From assembly GCF_000227135.1 (NCBI RefSeq), contig NC_018263.1, positions 1,935,186 to 1,999,185 on the forward strand: a stretch of 64,000 bases of DNA. The letters run 5' to 3'. This document shows, piece after piece, positions 30,332 through 40,519 of this stretch. Within the stretch, counting starts at the first letter, position 1; each line of letters opens with the position of its first letter. A program made the translations under genes and the position numbers. The notes beneath the pieces were generated by a model. That model was not told the DNA's origin. It did no database searches and saw nothing but the letters and a program-made list of their open reading frames with translations. This DNA is from Leishmania donovani (Eukaryota > Euglenozoa > Kinetoplastea > Trypanosomatida > Trypanosomatidae).

Positions 30332-32371
30332 GCTGAACACAAAAGAGCTCCCTCCCCCTACACGCACACACACATCCCGGAAAGAACAAGAAAACAGACA
30401 CGTGAAGAACAGCGAGAAAAAAGCAGATACAGACGGAGAGGACAACCAAAACAGCGGCGCACCGCCACACACGCAAGAACCACCACAACAAGCGCACGCA
30501 CAGCCGGATCAACACAAACACACAGACACAGAGAGACAGGGAGTGGGACCGACGAGCACACGAATAGGAAGATCGACGACGGGAACCAGGCGAGGGTCAA
30601 AGTGAAAAACGATCGCTCCCGATCCGTCCAAGGCGAGAGTACTGCTCGTTCACGCTAGAAAAGGAAGAGGAAAAAAAAAGATAAGCGCTGAGTGCGAAGT
30701 GCACGAGGGCAAGGGGGTGGGGGGCGGAACGGAGCTGCGGCGCAGATGGACAAGACGCCGTACGGTGTACACACAAAACGAGAGAAGATCCAAGAGGAGT
30801 CGATGCGACAAAACTCTTCGCTCGATAGTGCGAGAGAGGCATGCACTCGCTGTCAGGTATGCTCTGTGAACGTCGTGGTGGCTTCCTCGCTTCTCTGATT
30901 CCGCCTTTCGTACAACTGTTCACTTGGCCTGTGTAGCGAAGCTGTGCACGAAAAAGGAGAACAAGACGCCCACGGCAACGACGATCAGATTGAAAGGGAT
31001 GATAAAGATGCCACCTACAAGAGTCGAAAAAGGGTACAGCACCCTCGCTATAGTACCGGAAGTCAGGCGTACAACCCCCTTCCCCCACACAAAAGATGAA
31101 GATGGCCGTCGGACACTGCAGCAGGAGACTACGCCCTCACGTAGAGAGGGTCGACCTGAGGCACGGGGCGACGCACCAATGAGCAGCAACGGTACAACGG
31201 AGTAACCAGGCGCATGCAAGGTGACTGAAGGAGGGACAGAGAGAAAAAGTATTTCTCCCGCCCTCGGTGCGTGTGCGCGCCACAGAGCGAGCACGACAGC
31301 GCCCGTTCAAGTCACAGGACAGATCGAAATGTAAGAAGAGGCACTCGCCCGGTGCTTCTTTTTTTTTGCGCTTTTTCCGAGTTCACGACTGCGCCTGGGA
31401 ACATCGACTGCGCGGACGTGGCTGCGCGTCAAGACAACGACAACAAAAGATGCATCGCGGGAGAGGGGGGAAGGGGGAAGAGTAACGCAACAATTCAGGA
31501 AAAAGGCTCAAAGCATGTGTAAACATAAATACGCAGCACCGCGCACGCGCAGCCACGTGTGTGAAACCTCATACCTTAAGCTTCCCAGCTCTTCCATGGG
31601 CACGCCGCGAATTCACACAGCACAGCACCTTCTTCCTCTGCAGCGATGCCAGCTAGCAAGCTGAGGGGCGGGGCGGGAGAGGGAGCAGACCGACACCCCC
31701 GCTCACTTATGCCACACAGCACCGGCAGCACAATTGTCGTGGCCCATCCCATTCTCTAGCCTACGCTACACCGACAAGCCGCCTCCGCAAAAGCTTGTGC
31801 TGAGGGTGTGCAACCGACTCACAACCGAAGTCGACTGCGCACCTCTTCTTCTCGTTTTCTTTTTAGCCGTTCAAAGAACCGAAACAAGAAAAGACCGCAG
31901 ACCCAAATGAAGAAAATAGCGTGTGCTTCACCTAAGCCACACCCTCGGTGTGTGTGCGTGTCTCTTCCTCTGCGGTAGGGGAGACCACGCGTGCGTGCGG
32001 GAGCGCACTGCACCCCATGTTCTCCCATCGCCTTTCACTCGTTCACTCAGTCAACGCACACTAAACACCGTGCACCAAGCAAAAGACGGCGGGTGATACT
32101 GCGTCGATTGACGAGTGCTACGAGGCACAAGAAAAACAGTGCCGGGTACGCGCATCCAGTGCTGGCCATGTTGGTAAGACCGTTCCCTCGCCGCACACGT
32201 CCGGCAGTCGACGCAGTTGGCTAGGGCCTCTACACGTCACCCTCCATACGTCTAGTCCAGCCCAGAACGGTGACAGCGAACAGAAGAGCAATACGCCCGC
32301 GGCGGTAGATGTGCCGAGAAGAAAAGCAGTGTGGAACATGTCTCGCAGCAGCCGCGTTCTCTTAGTCAGCC
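30332..32371. other. Intergenic region, RPSA to membrane protein
   Basis: No ATG-initiated gene is supported. It contains CA-rich and GA-rich low-complexity DNA, an ATG-less frame with a hydrophobic C-terminus at 30920-31294 (see findings), and a more complex island at about 31560-31810. The part next to 32371 is the 3' UTR of the broken RPSA copy. Confidence 0.45.
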
Positions 32372-33111
32372 TTACGCCTCCCACGCGTTGTCGTCGTTGC
32401 GCTCCACCCAGCCGAAGCCCTCCTCCGCCTCCGCGGCGGGCGCCGCAGCGGCCGCGGCGGCCTTCTCCTCCGCAGCCTCGTTGGGGTCGCGGTAGAAGAA
32501 CAGGTCCACCTTCTCCTCCCACGGCACCGAGCGCACAATCGTGCCGCGCAGGCGCAGCACCTCGCGCGCAAGCAGCCAGTACATCATGCCGATCGACTTG
32601 ATGCCGCGGTTGTTGCACGGGATCGCAATGTCCACGTACTCCAGCGGCGCGTCCGTGTCGCACAGCGCAATCACAGGGATGTTCACCAGCGACGCCTCGC
32701 GGATGGCCTGGTGGTCCGTGCGCGGGTCCNNNNNNNNNNNNNNNNNNNNNNNNNNNNNNNNNNNNNNNNNNNNNNNNNNNNNNNACCAGGGATGAAGCGG
32801 CCGCCGTGGAAGCTCGTGCCCACGTGCTGCGAGAACTTGTAGATGGCGCGCGTGCCGTACAGGCGCGACGAGCACACGCACACGTCCTTCGGGTTCTCCA
32901 CAGCGGCGATCACGCGAGCAGCGAGGATCAGCTTCTCCCACATCATGTGCAAGTCGATGATGTGGCTACCCTCCGCCGTGCGGCCGTAGATGTACTTCTT
33001 CATCGCACTGCTCTGGTTGCGCGTGCCGATGTGGCAGCGCATCGCCAGCAGCTTCTGCGCGTCGCTCTCCTTCATCCGGAGAACCTTCGAGCCAGACTCC
33101 ACAGCGGTCAT
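32372..33111 (-). CDS. RPSA: 40S ribosomal protein SA (uS2), interrupted by an assembly gap
   Basis: The ATG is at 33111 and the stop at 32372. Residues 1-109 (to GGRFIPG) and the C-terminal 118 residues (from DPRTDHQ) match RPSA/p40 throughout: [37 protein letters not shown]. Between them lie 55 N. By analogy with human RPSA, 19 residues are missing, needing 56 nt, so the N-run is one base short and the apparent frame change across it is artificial. The corrected length would be about 246 residues. uS2 is a small-subunit protein on the 40S head/platform. The C-terminus has the Ala/Glu-rich extension and acidic end typical of eukaryotic SA. A second copy runs off the window at 63745, and the overlapping parts are identical. 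Confidence 0.95.
32730..32784. other. Assembly gap (55 N) inside RPSA
   Basis: A run of 55 N interrupts the RPSA coding sequence. The frames on its two sides disagree by one base if the N count is taken literally. Confidence 0.98.
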
Positions 33112-34087
33112 GGTGACGGGTCGCGAAGAGAAAGTGGTGTGGGATGAGGGTATCGAAGAGCGAAAAAGGGGAAGGAGGTGAAAGCTAGCGGAAGACGACG
33201 AACGGAAAAGATGCACGTGCGCGTGTGTTGTGGTTCGTGTGCGCGCAACCCGCCATGTGCGAATAGAGCACGGCGGGAAGAGGTGGGGTGAGTGAGAGGA
33301 GGTGAGGCGCGACGAAGCAGCGGATGCGCGATGCAGAGAAAGGAAAAAGTACCCATCAACGCTCACCGTTGAGAGTTCGCGAGAGCGCGAAGAGAGAGAG
33401 GGGGTGGAGAGGAGGATCAGGATTCCAGCAGCAACAGCAAACAGACTCGAGGCGCCGAACGAGGAGTGCCGAGAGAGCAAGAGGGGGCCACATCAGCTCT
33501 TCAGACAGCACAAGCATGCATTCGCCTTCAAAGGTGATGTGGTATGGTCTAGGAAGAGGCGGCCGGCCGTTTTACGCATTCGAGCTGCTCATCCCTTGTC
33601 CTGTGTACACAGAGGCAGACAGTGCACCTTGGCGTTACACTCTTTTCCTGTCCTTTAGCGAACCATGTTTGGGTGTGCGTGCGGCGCACATAGTCGTCCA
33701 TCGCTGCGGAGAGAAGAAGACGGACGTATGCGTCAGACGATAAACAAAAGAAGAGGCGCAAGTCGGCCGCACGCCGTAGAAGAGAAGGCATCGGCGGCTT
33801 GGCTTTGGTAATGTACATGGAGGAAGCAAGCAGGCACAAGGACACTTGTCCTAACAGCAACAGGGGGAAAAAATACACGCGCACACACCTGCACTCACGC
33901 AGCGACAGACTCCAGAGCAGCGCATCCAAAGCTGCCGTGTAATAGCAAGCACAGATATATGGGAACGACCACAGGAAACGAGAGAGTAGCCATGAATCTT
34001 CACACGCAGAGCACGGACTCACCCTGGCAGGTGCGTCTTTGATAACAGGCAAGCAGAGTTCATCCATCTATCGTACACAACCATGGA
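33112..34087. other. Intergenic region, CFAP58 to RPSA
   Basis: No gene is supported. It holds the RPSA acceptor and pyrimidine-rich sequence (transcribed strand) in its first 400 bases. The rest is the presumed 3' UTR of CFAP58. Confidence 0.5.
33185..33213 (-). promoter_or_regulatory. Predicted spliced-leader acceptor of RPSA
   Basis: On the minus strand a T/C-rich tract ends in GCTAG, with AG at 33186-33185, leaving a 5' UTR of about 73 nt. No other AG occurs between this site and the ATG at 33111, so the acceptor must lie here or further upstream. Confidence 0.45.
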
Positions 34088-36625
34088 CTACGAAGCAGGA
34101 ACGAGCTCGGCTGCCGAGAAGGTCCCGTTCTTCACTTTCACCTCGTAGTACTTCTGGCGCATTTCGTCGACTGCACGACGCAGGCGCGCCACCTCGTACC
34201 GTAACTCAGCCTTGTGTGTCGCCGTCATGTTGAGTTCCGATGCCTTCTGCTTCATCTGCGCATTCTTCTTTTGCAAGTCCTTCTGGTAGGCGTTCAGTTG
34301 TTGTGCCACCTCCGGGCCCGGCTGACGCGCAGCCATGGCATGCATCTCCATCATTAGCCGCTGCTTCTCCTCGAGTGCCATTTCCTGCTTCATGCACTCC
34401 TCAGACTTGGTGAGGAGGTCGCGCTGCAGCAGCTTCATCTTCGACTCCAGCTCCGCCATGGACGGATAATTACCGCCAACGCGTCGCCAGCGCGACTCGT
34501 TCTGCGGATTCTCGAGCTCCTCGGCGAGGGCGGCCACCTGGGCCTGCTCCAGCAGCACCTCTTTCTGCTTGGCTCGCAACCGCTTCTTCGCGGTGGACAC
34601 TTCACCTCCGCGCACCTGCGCCAGCATAGACTGATGCTGAATTTCTCGCAACTTGAGGTGGAGGAGGCGCAGGTCATCAAGTCGGTCGCGGTACGCCGCC
34701 TCGCCGGCGTTGACGGTGTCCTGTATCAGTTGCAGCTGCTGGTACAGTAGGGCAAGTTCGTCGTTGCGGCGAGTCAGCTGTGCGGCGAGGGTATCGCGCT
34801 CGTTGCTCATCTTCATAAATTCTCGCTGCTGTCCGCAGAGGCCCTTGTCGCATTCCTGCACCACCTTCAGCAGCTGCTTGATCTCCTGCCCCACACGCTC
34901 CCCCTCCTCCATCGTTGCGTCGAAGCTAGCCGTGCTGTCGTTGACGAGCTGGCGTGCCTTCATGAGGCGCTCCTTGCTAATCTTGTATTGCGATTTGTCG
35001 CTCTGACACTTGCGCGCCTTCAGCGCCAGCTCCTCCTTGAACTGATGTACCTGATGATCCACCACCTTCACCCGTTGTCGGTACTCGACAATCTCATCCT
35101 GAGCGTCGACGAGACGTTTCGATAGCTGGTTTCGCTCTGCCCGCATGTGCTCGTACTTGGCCTGCTGCTGCGTCAGACGACGCTCGCTCTCGTCCAGCTT
35201 CCGCTGCACCTCCTCAACTTGAAAGACTGCCATCTTGAGCTCCTCTGAAGCGCTTTTGCTTTGCCCGCTCATCTGCGACACCTCGTTCACACAGTTCTCC
35301 CGCTCTTTCTCCAAACGCTGCAACGTGTCTCGGAGACGGCGCCCGATTTCGGTCTCTTGCGAGATGCTTGCCTCCAGCTCCGCTTGCTGAGCGAGCTCGT
35401 TCTGAACGAGCGCTTGCGTGGCGGTCTGCAGAGACTCCTCCCTGGCGCCCTTCTTCTCCAGGGCACTGCACTCCCGTTCGAGCAGCTCCAGCGCCTCCTG
35501 CAGACTCCGCGTCTCCTGCTTCACCGCAGCGATGCGTTTGCGCACCGTCTCCTCCTCGTACGCGATTCGGTCCTCGTCTTTTCGAATGTTGTCGATTTGC
35601 TGTTTGAGGCGGTCGAACTCGCGAAAGTCGCGCTCCTCGACGCGAGTGACTCGCGCGCACTCGTCACGCGTCTCGAGGATCGTCTTCCCAGTGGCCGCAA
35701 TCTGCTTCTCCATCGCGTGCAGTCGCTCGTTCAGCTCGACGGTGGTGTCGACGCTGTCGTTGTACGACTGCTTTGTGTGGTAGAGCTGCTTCTCGGCTGT
35801 TTCAAGCTGCTGCTGTAGTGCCTGCCGTCGGCGCTGCTGCTTTTCTAGCTCCGCCTTGTGTGTCTCTGCATGCGCATGAATCAAGGTGAGGCGCTCTTGC
35901 CGCTCCTGTAGCGCCTTTTCACGCGTCTTGAGCGTCAATAGAAGCTCGCAGCACTGATACTCGGCTCGCTCGCGCGCATTGCGCTCACGGTTGTACTCCT
36001 GCCGCACCAGCTCCAGGCGGCTTGCCAACAACTTACGCTCCTGCACAGCCTCCTCCGTCGACGTCTTCAATGCCGCTAGAGTTGCAGTCCGCTCCGCCAT
36101 CTCCTTCGTGTAGGTATCCATCTGCTTCGTCATATCCTCACTCTCTGTCAGGAGACGCTTGTTGTCGATCTTGAGCTGCTCCAGCGTCGACGTGTGGTCG
36201 GTAGACAGAGAGGTGCCATCGTGGATCATGCTCTGCAAGGACTGAATTTCCTGCTTAAGCGTCTTCACCATCTCGCGCGCGCGCTGATCCTTCTCATTCG
36301 CCACGTCCACGGCGCGCCACGCCTTCTCGATCTCCTTTTTAAGCGACTCGATGGTGCTGTGGTCGCCCTGCGCGAGCTTCACTGCCGCTTGCATCTTGGC
36401 AGCGTTAGAAAGCAGCTCCTGCGTCAGCTGCTGGCATTGTGTGGCAATCTCATTTTCGGAGGCGTGACTCTTCTTGAGGGCGCGGTATAACTTATCGTAC
36501 TCGAGGCGAAAGTGTCCCAAGGACTCCTCGCCCTCCAAGGCGCGCATGGCCTCCTCAAAGTCCCTCTCCAGTGACTTGAAGAGGTTGTCCGAGGCGGACG
36601 TCGTGGGCTTGACGGGGCTCGACAT
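34088..36625 (-). CDS. CFAP58: CFAP58 (CCDC147) axonemal coiled-coil protein
   Basis: The protein has 845 residues from the ATG at 36625; human CFAP58 is about 870. It is coiled coil almost end to end. Family landmarks appear in the right order: the N-terminal ERDFEEAMRALEGEESLGHFRLEYDKLY-type opening, STIESLKKEIEKAWRAVD near residue 91, RRNDELALLYQ near 620, EELENPQNESRWRRVGG near 695 and ARQPGPEVAQQLNAYQKDL near 765. CFAP58 is a conserved cilium/flagellum protein required for flagellar structure and motility in animals, so an axonemal role is inferred here. No odd features are seen; length and ends agree with the family. Confidence 0.93.
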   Translation of the reverse strand: MSSPVKPTTSASDNLFKSLERDFEEAMRALEGEESLGHFRLEYDKLYRALKKSHASENEIATQCQQLTQELLSNAAKMQAAVKLAQGDHSTIESLKKEIEKAWRAVDVANEKDQRAREMVKTLKQEIQSLQSMIHDGTSLSTDHTSTLEQLKIDNKRLLTESEDMTKQMDTYTKEMAERTATLAALKTSTEEAVQERKLLASRLELVRQEYNRERNARERAEYQCCELLLTLKTREKALQERQERLTLIHAHAETHKAELEKQQRRRQALQQQLETAEKQLYHTKQSYNDSVDTTVELNERLHAMEKQIAATGKTILETRDECARVTRVEERDFREFDRLKQQIDNIRKDEDRIAYEEETVRKRIAAVKQETRSLQEALELLERECSALEKKGAREESLQTATQALVQNELAQQAELEASISQETEIGRRLRDTLQRLEKERENCVNEVSQMSGQSKSASEELKMAVFQVEEVQRKLDESERRLTQQQAKYEHMRAERNQLSKRLVDAQDEIVEYRQRVKVVDHQVHQFKEELALKARKCQSDKSQYKISKERLMKARQLVNDSTASFDATMEEGERVGQEIKQLLKVVQECDKGLCGQQREFMKMSNERDTLAAQLTRRNDELALLYQQLQLIQDTVNAGEAAYRDRLDDLRLLHLKLREIQHQSMLAQVRGGEVSTAKKRLRAKQKEVLLEQAQVAALAEELENPQNESRWRRVGGNYPSMAELESKMKLLQRDLLTKSEECMKQEMALEEKQRLMMEMHAMAARQPGPEVAQQLNAYQKDLQKKNAQMKQKASELNMTATHKAELRYEVARLRRAVDEMRQKYYEVKVKNGTFSAAELVPAS

Positions 36626-37567
36626 GGTTAAAGAAGGGGGTGGCGTTGTCTTTGTGGGGTACCTAGGACAACGACGAATACAGGGGCCCCTGTATCCTTC
36701 ACCGAAGAAGGGAGAGAGGGAGGGAAGGAAGGGCGGGGCAAGAGTCTAAGCAGAAAAGGCGCACAGCGAGCTTTTCTTCCGTCTACTGGCAGTTTGGGAG
36801 AGAGCTCGGGGGGAGAGGAGTTGCGGGCGCAAAGACCTCAAGCTCAGGGGGCTGTGAAAGAAACCTTTCAGCAGGAGTCTGCACTCCCTCAGTGTGTTCC
36901 AGGGCAATGCCCGTACCTTGCGCAACTGCTGTGCAGTGAATGGGTGCCGTGAACGTGAAGGTCGGCAGAAGGATGCACACATGACCAAATCGCAGGGAGC
37001 GCGAAGGGCAGAGCAGACGCAACCAAGCAAAAGCGAGAGAGAAGAGAGGAGAAAGTGAGGCTATTATTGATTGCATTAGCAGAGTTGCCACGGCATTCAC
37101 GCGTAGCCGCGGCACAGACACACGCACACACGCGTGTGAGAGAGGCAGGGAGCCGCTGCTGTCGATTCGAGTCGAATGGTGGATGGACGCGAAGACCGAA
37201 ACAGAGCCGAGGAGCGAAAAGAAAAGTTGCGCAGTCCTCTCCTCCTACGCCGCGTCGTCCATCCTCGTCTGGGCGCCTGCCATGACCGAACGCGTTGCGC
37301 AAGCAACACGCAGGCGTAGCGTACCTCATTATTTAGCAACGAAGCATGTCCTAGTGTTAACTGCGGTGCACTCATAACGCCACTGCCACGACTTGAATCA
37401 AACGACAGCAGGACCTGCAGAGACAAGAATGCAGAGGAGGGGGCACAAAGAGATGATGGCAGGGGCATGAAAGTACGCGGAGTCGCAGTAAACCACTCTA
37501 CTATTCCCTTCATGGATGTAGGGGCGGGGATGCATGCCGCACACTCACAAGCAAAACATCCTCTTCG
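36626..37567. other. Intergenic region
   Basis: No gene is supported. It should contain the CFAP58 leader and the 3' UTR of the coiled-coil gene. No unusual repeat is seen. Confidence 0.5.
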
Positions 37568-38734
37568 CTAAGCGTCGTGACCAGGCGCAGTCGGTTGAAT
37601 CGTGTGCGAGAGTACCCCACCTGTGACACGCCGCATCTGATGAATTTCACTCTGCAGGGACTCTGTCCACTGCAGTAGCTCGCCGCGGCTGACCATGCGC
37701 TTTTCGAGGTCGCCGAGCCAGTCCTTCACCTCATGAAAAGCCCCCTCAAGCGAATCCTGGTTCTGCAGCTGCGCGATAGACGCACTATGTACCTCCAAAG
37801 CCTCCTCTGCCCTATGCTGGGCTGATAACAGCGACCGAATCTGCTCCTCGACGTCCTTTCCGCTTTCTATTTGCTGAGTCCGCACAGCCTTTGCGTCGGC
37901 CCTCAGTCGAGCAACGTCGTCTTGAATCTTGCTTAGCAGCTTCGCTGCCTTCGTGTCTCGCGCTTCCCCGGTGTGGTCGAGGGCGGCGCGTTGCGCCTCT
38001 TGCTGCGCGGCCACCGCCTCGACGCATTGACGCACGTCCTGCTGAACGTGCCGCAGCTCCTCTACCTGGATGCTGGCTGTGTGTTGTAGTTCGCGCACAT
38101 CCGACTGAATCTGCGCAATGGCGTCCTCTAAGGCGCACAGACGCCGACCAGTCTCGTACTCGTTTTTGTCGATCTGCTGGCGATAGTCAACGAGAACGTC
38201 GTAAACACGATCCTGATGCATTTGAAGCACCTGGTGAAAGCGTTGCTGCAGGGAAGACGCGAGCGCAGAAACGGTACTCGACGCCGCGTAGCCGTCCTCG
38301 TCGCTGCTCGGTGCACAGAACGTCGACGCAGAGGGAGACGCGGCATGCTCTTTAAGGTCCTCCAGCGGCGCCAGCTGGATCTTGCGAAGCACCTTTTCCA
38401 GCTCCTCGTAAACAGTCGCTAAATGCTCACAGTGCTCGTGTTTTTCACTGAGGAGGGAAGCAATCTGACGCTCATGACGATATACATCTCGCTGAACACG
38501 GCGCAGACGCAGCTCGGGAGAGGAAGAGGCGTCTACGTCGCCCTCTTCTTCGCTACGTATGCTGTGAAGCTGCTCAAACGCCGTCTCGAAGTCGCCGATG
38601 TCACCACCGCCTCTGCTAGCCCCCACATCGTCGCCACACAACAAGGGAGGTATCCCCTGCGGTCGCAGTGCGTGTGGCTTCCCGCCTGGAAGTGGACGCC
38701 CGCTGGTAGTACGACTATCGTTCAGCGCCGACAT
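37568..38734 (-). CDS. Coiled-coil protein, function unknown
   Basis: The protein has 388 residues from the ATG at 38734. Another in-frame ATG at 38806 lies upstream, but the predicted splice acceptor (AG at 38799-38798) falls between the two, which favours 38734. The first 55 residues are low-complexity (Gly/Pro/Ser, then a GGGDIGDFETAFEQLHSI segment). Most of residues 75-370 is heptad-like coiled coil rich in Gln, Glu, Arg and Leu (ELRHVQQDVRQCVEAV; KAVRTQQIESGKDVEEQIRSLL). No catalytic motif is visible. In this setting a cytoskeletal or flagellar role is possible but is inference from composition and neighbourhood only. Confidence 0.75.
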   Translation of the reverse strand: MSALNDSRTTSGRPLPGGKPHALRPQGIPPLLCGDDVGASRGGGDIGDFETAFEQLHSIRSEEEGDVDASSSPELRLRRVQRDVYRHERQIASLLSEKHEHCEHLATVYEELEKVLRKIQLAPLEDLKEHAASPSASTFCAPSSDEDGYAASSTVSALASSLQQRFHQVLQMHQDRVYDVLVDYRQQIDKNEYETGRRLCALEDAIAQIQSDVRELQHTASIQVEELRHVQQDVRQCVEAVAAQQEAQRAALDHTGEARDTKAAKLLSKIQDDVARLRADAKAVRTQQIESGKDVEEQIRSLLSAQHRAEEALEVHSASIAQLQNQDSLEGAFHEVKDWLGDLEKRMVSRGELLQWTESLQSEIHQMRRVTGGVLSHTIQPTAPGHDA

Positions 38735-38797
38735 GATTGTGAATTTTACCCGCGGACAGAGACGATTGAAAACTGAGGGGACCGTGGCGTCGTGGAC

Positions 38798-38842
38798 CTC
38801 CAGCATACACACACACACACGCACGCACACCAAAAAAAAAAA
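38798..38842 (-). promoter_or_regulatory. Predicted spliced-leader acceptor that decides the start of the coiled-coil gene
   Basis: On the minus strand T11 (38842-38832) is followed by a GT-rich run and then the first AG at 38799-38798. A transcript spliced there excludes the ATG at 38806 and leaves a 63-nt leader before the ATG at 38734. Confidence 0.5.
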
Positions 38843-40519
38843 CGGTTGGCAGCAATCGAGAATGGGTGAGAAATGGCGAACGAAGGGTGGCGCAGGCGTG
38901 CTTAGTGCGATTCTATGACGCTAGTCGTCGCTGCAGTAGACCTCATGCAAGTAGTTCGGCGAGACCAAAGACGCCAGAGCGGTTCGAATCTATCTATGGG
39001 GGAGTACGCAGTGCTGGCTGCCCGGTTCTCGTTTGTGCAGTTTCGTTGTTCTCGGTAATGACGGCCGTCATCCGCACGAAGCGGTCGAAGAACGGTTTGA
39101 TGGCCGCCACTCCTATCCAGAACCCCCCCCCTCTTTTTCTATTCGTTCACGACTTTTCACTGCTGCGCAGGGCAAGATAGAAGCTCGAGAAGAAGGGGTT
39201 TGGCCACTCCACGTTGCGGTGCTCGCGCCCCGGTGAGAAGCGGGAAGGGAGGCGAGGGACACGCAAAGGCCGAAAAACAAGAAAAAATAGCCGAAGATGA
39301 AAAACAAGTACGGAAGAAAGAGTGAGAGGAGTACGAGAGGTCCATGCGATGAACATAATGCGGAGATGAATAAGAGGTACAGCCACGAGCGTGCAGCATA
39401 TCCGTTCTCGCGAAAGAGAAGCTCGAGAGATAGAGAGCGAGGAAAATAGCACAGAGTCGCGAGGACCACGAGGACGGCCCAGAGGCTTCCTGGTAGTACT
39501 CTTTGCTACCGTTGCTGTTCACGGTGCCCGCAGCGGAACCTTCGAACGCATGGCCGAGTGACGCGAGCCACGCTTCGCACGTTTGGTGGGCAACAAACAG
39601 GATGCACGAGGTGGAGGTACGTGCATCCTAGTCCATCCCTGATGTACCGCCTTCCCCCTCTCTCTTTCCTTCAAATCTTCCTGCTTTGATTTCTCTTTCG
39701 TTTGTGCAGGATGGGCAATTGACGTGTCTCTCTGTTCCTCTTCGTCTCACTCCTCCATCCCTCGCCGCCCCTTCGTATCACACGTGTGGTCACCCCCACC
39801 CCACCCTCACCGTGACATGAGAGACGCACCCCGAAGGCAAAATGCGCACACCACCAAACGCGGAGGGAGGCATGGGGTGACGAAAAGGACGAGAGAAGTA
39901 CCGAGCGAAAGGCTGCAGAGAAACAGAGGGAGAGGGAGCGACTTCAACGTCATAGAAAAGCGCGCCTCGGGCAGCAGAGAAACAGAAGAGCTCCGAACAA
40001 GAGAAGCCAACGAGATAAGAAACTATGGCAAATGCGTCGACTTCACGGTTGCAAAAGGGGGAGAGCTGGCTAGCACGCGCATGGGCACCCGTGCGCTGCA
40101 GGATAGCAAGGCGAGGAGGGCGAGCAACCAAGTGAAAGGCACCCATGGATACATCTACACACTTACCGACTCACAAGAAGAGGACAACACGAACGCTAGC
40201 GGGAGGGCAGGGGAGAGAAAGAGAAGAGGCGCCGAGGGACGTGGGGGGGGGGAGGGGGCGGCGGCTAGCAAAGCAAAACAACACTAAAAACGAAAAAAAA
40301 AAAACTGCGGCGCGTCAGCAACCTTACGAGGAGAAAGGCAAGGTGCGACTACACAAGGAAGCGGAGAGAGAGACAGAGAGTGCAAGTAGAGTCTGCACTC
40401 CCGAGAACGAGTCTGAGCAGACGACGCAGCCGAAGATCCAGTGCTGGCACGCGCAGCAGCTTTTCATCTCTGCGCTCCACTTCGCTGGTTTGTTCATTCC
40501 TTTTGGCTTTATGCTGCAT
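38843..40519. other. Intergenic region
   Basis: No gene is supported. A C-run lies near 39121-39131, a G-run near 40244-40251 and an A-run near 40297-40306. It holds the 3' UTR of the gamma-CA-like gene and the upstream part of the coiled-coil gene's leader region. Confidence 0.45.

Noticed and set aside
32118..32663. Long frame overlapping the 3' part of RPSA on the same strand
   Set aside because: It is a shadow of RPSA in another frame; the RPSA frame matches the ribosomal protein throughout.
35261..35818. Long plus-strand ORFs across CFAP58 (also at 41015-41848 and 59216-60049)
   Set aside because: Antisense shadows created by GC-rich third codon positions of CFAP58, the gamma-CA-like gene and the PUF-like gene.
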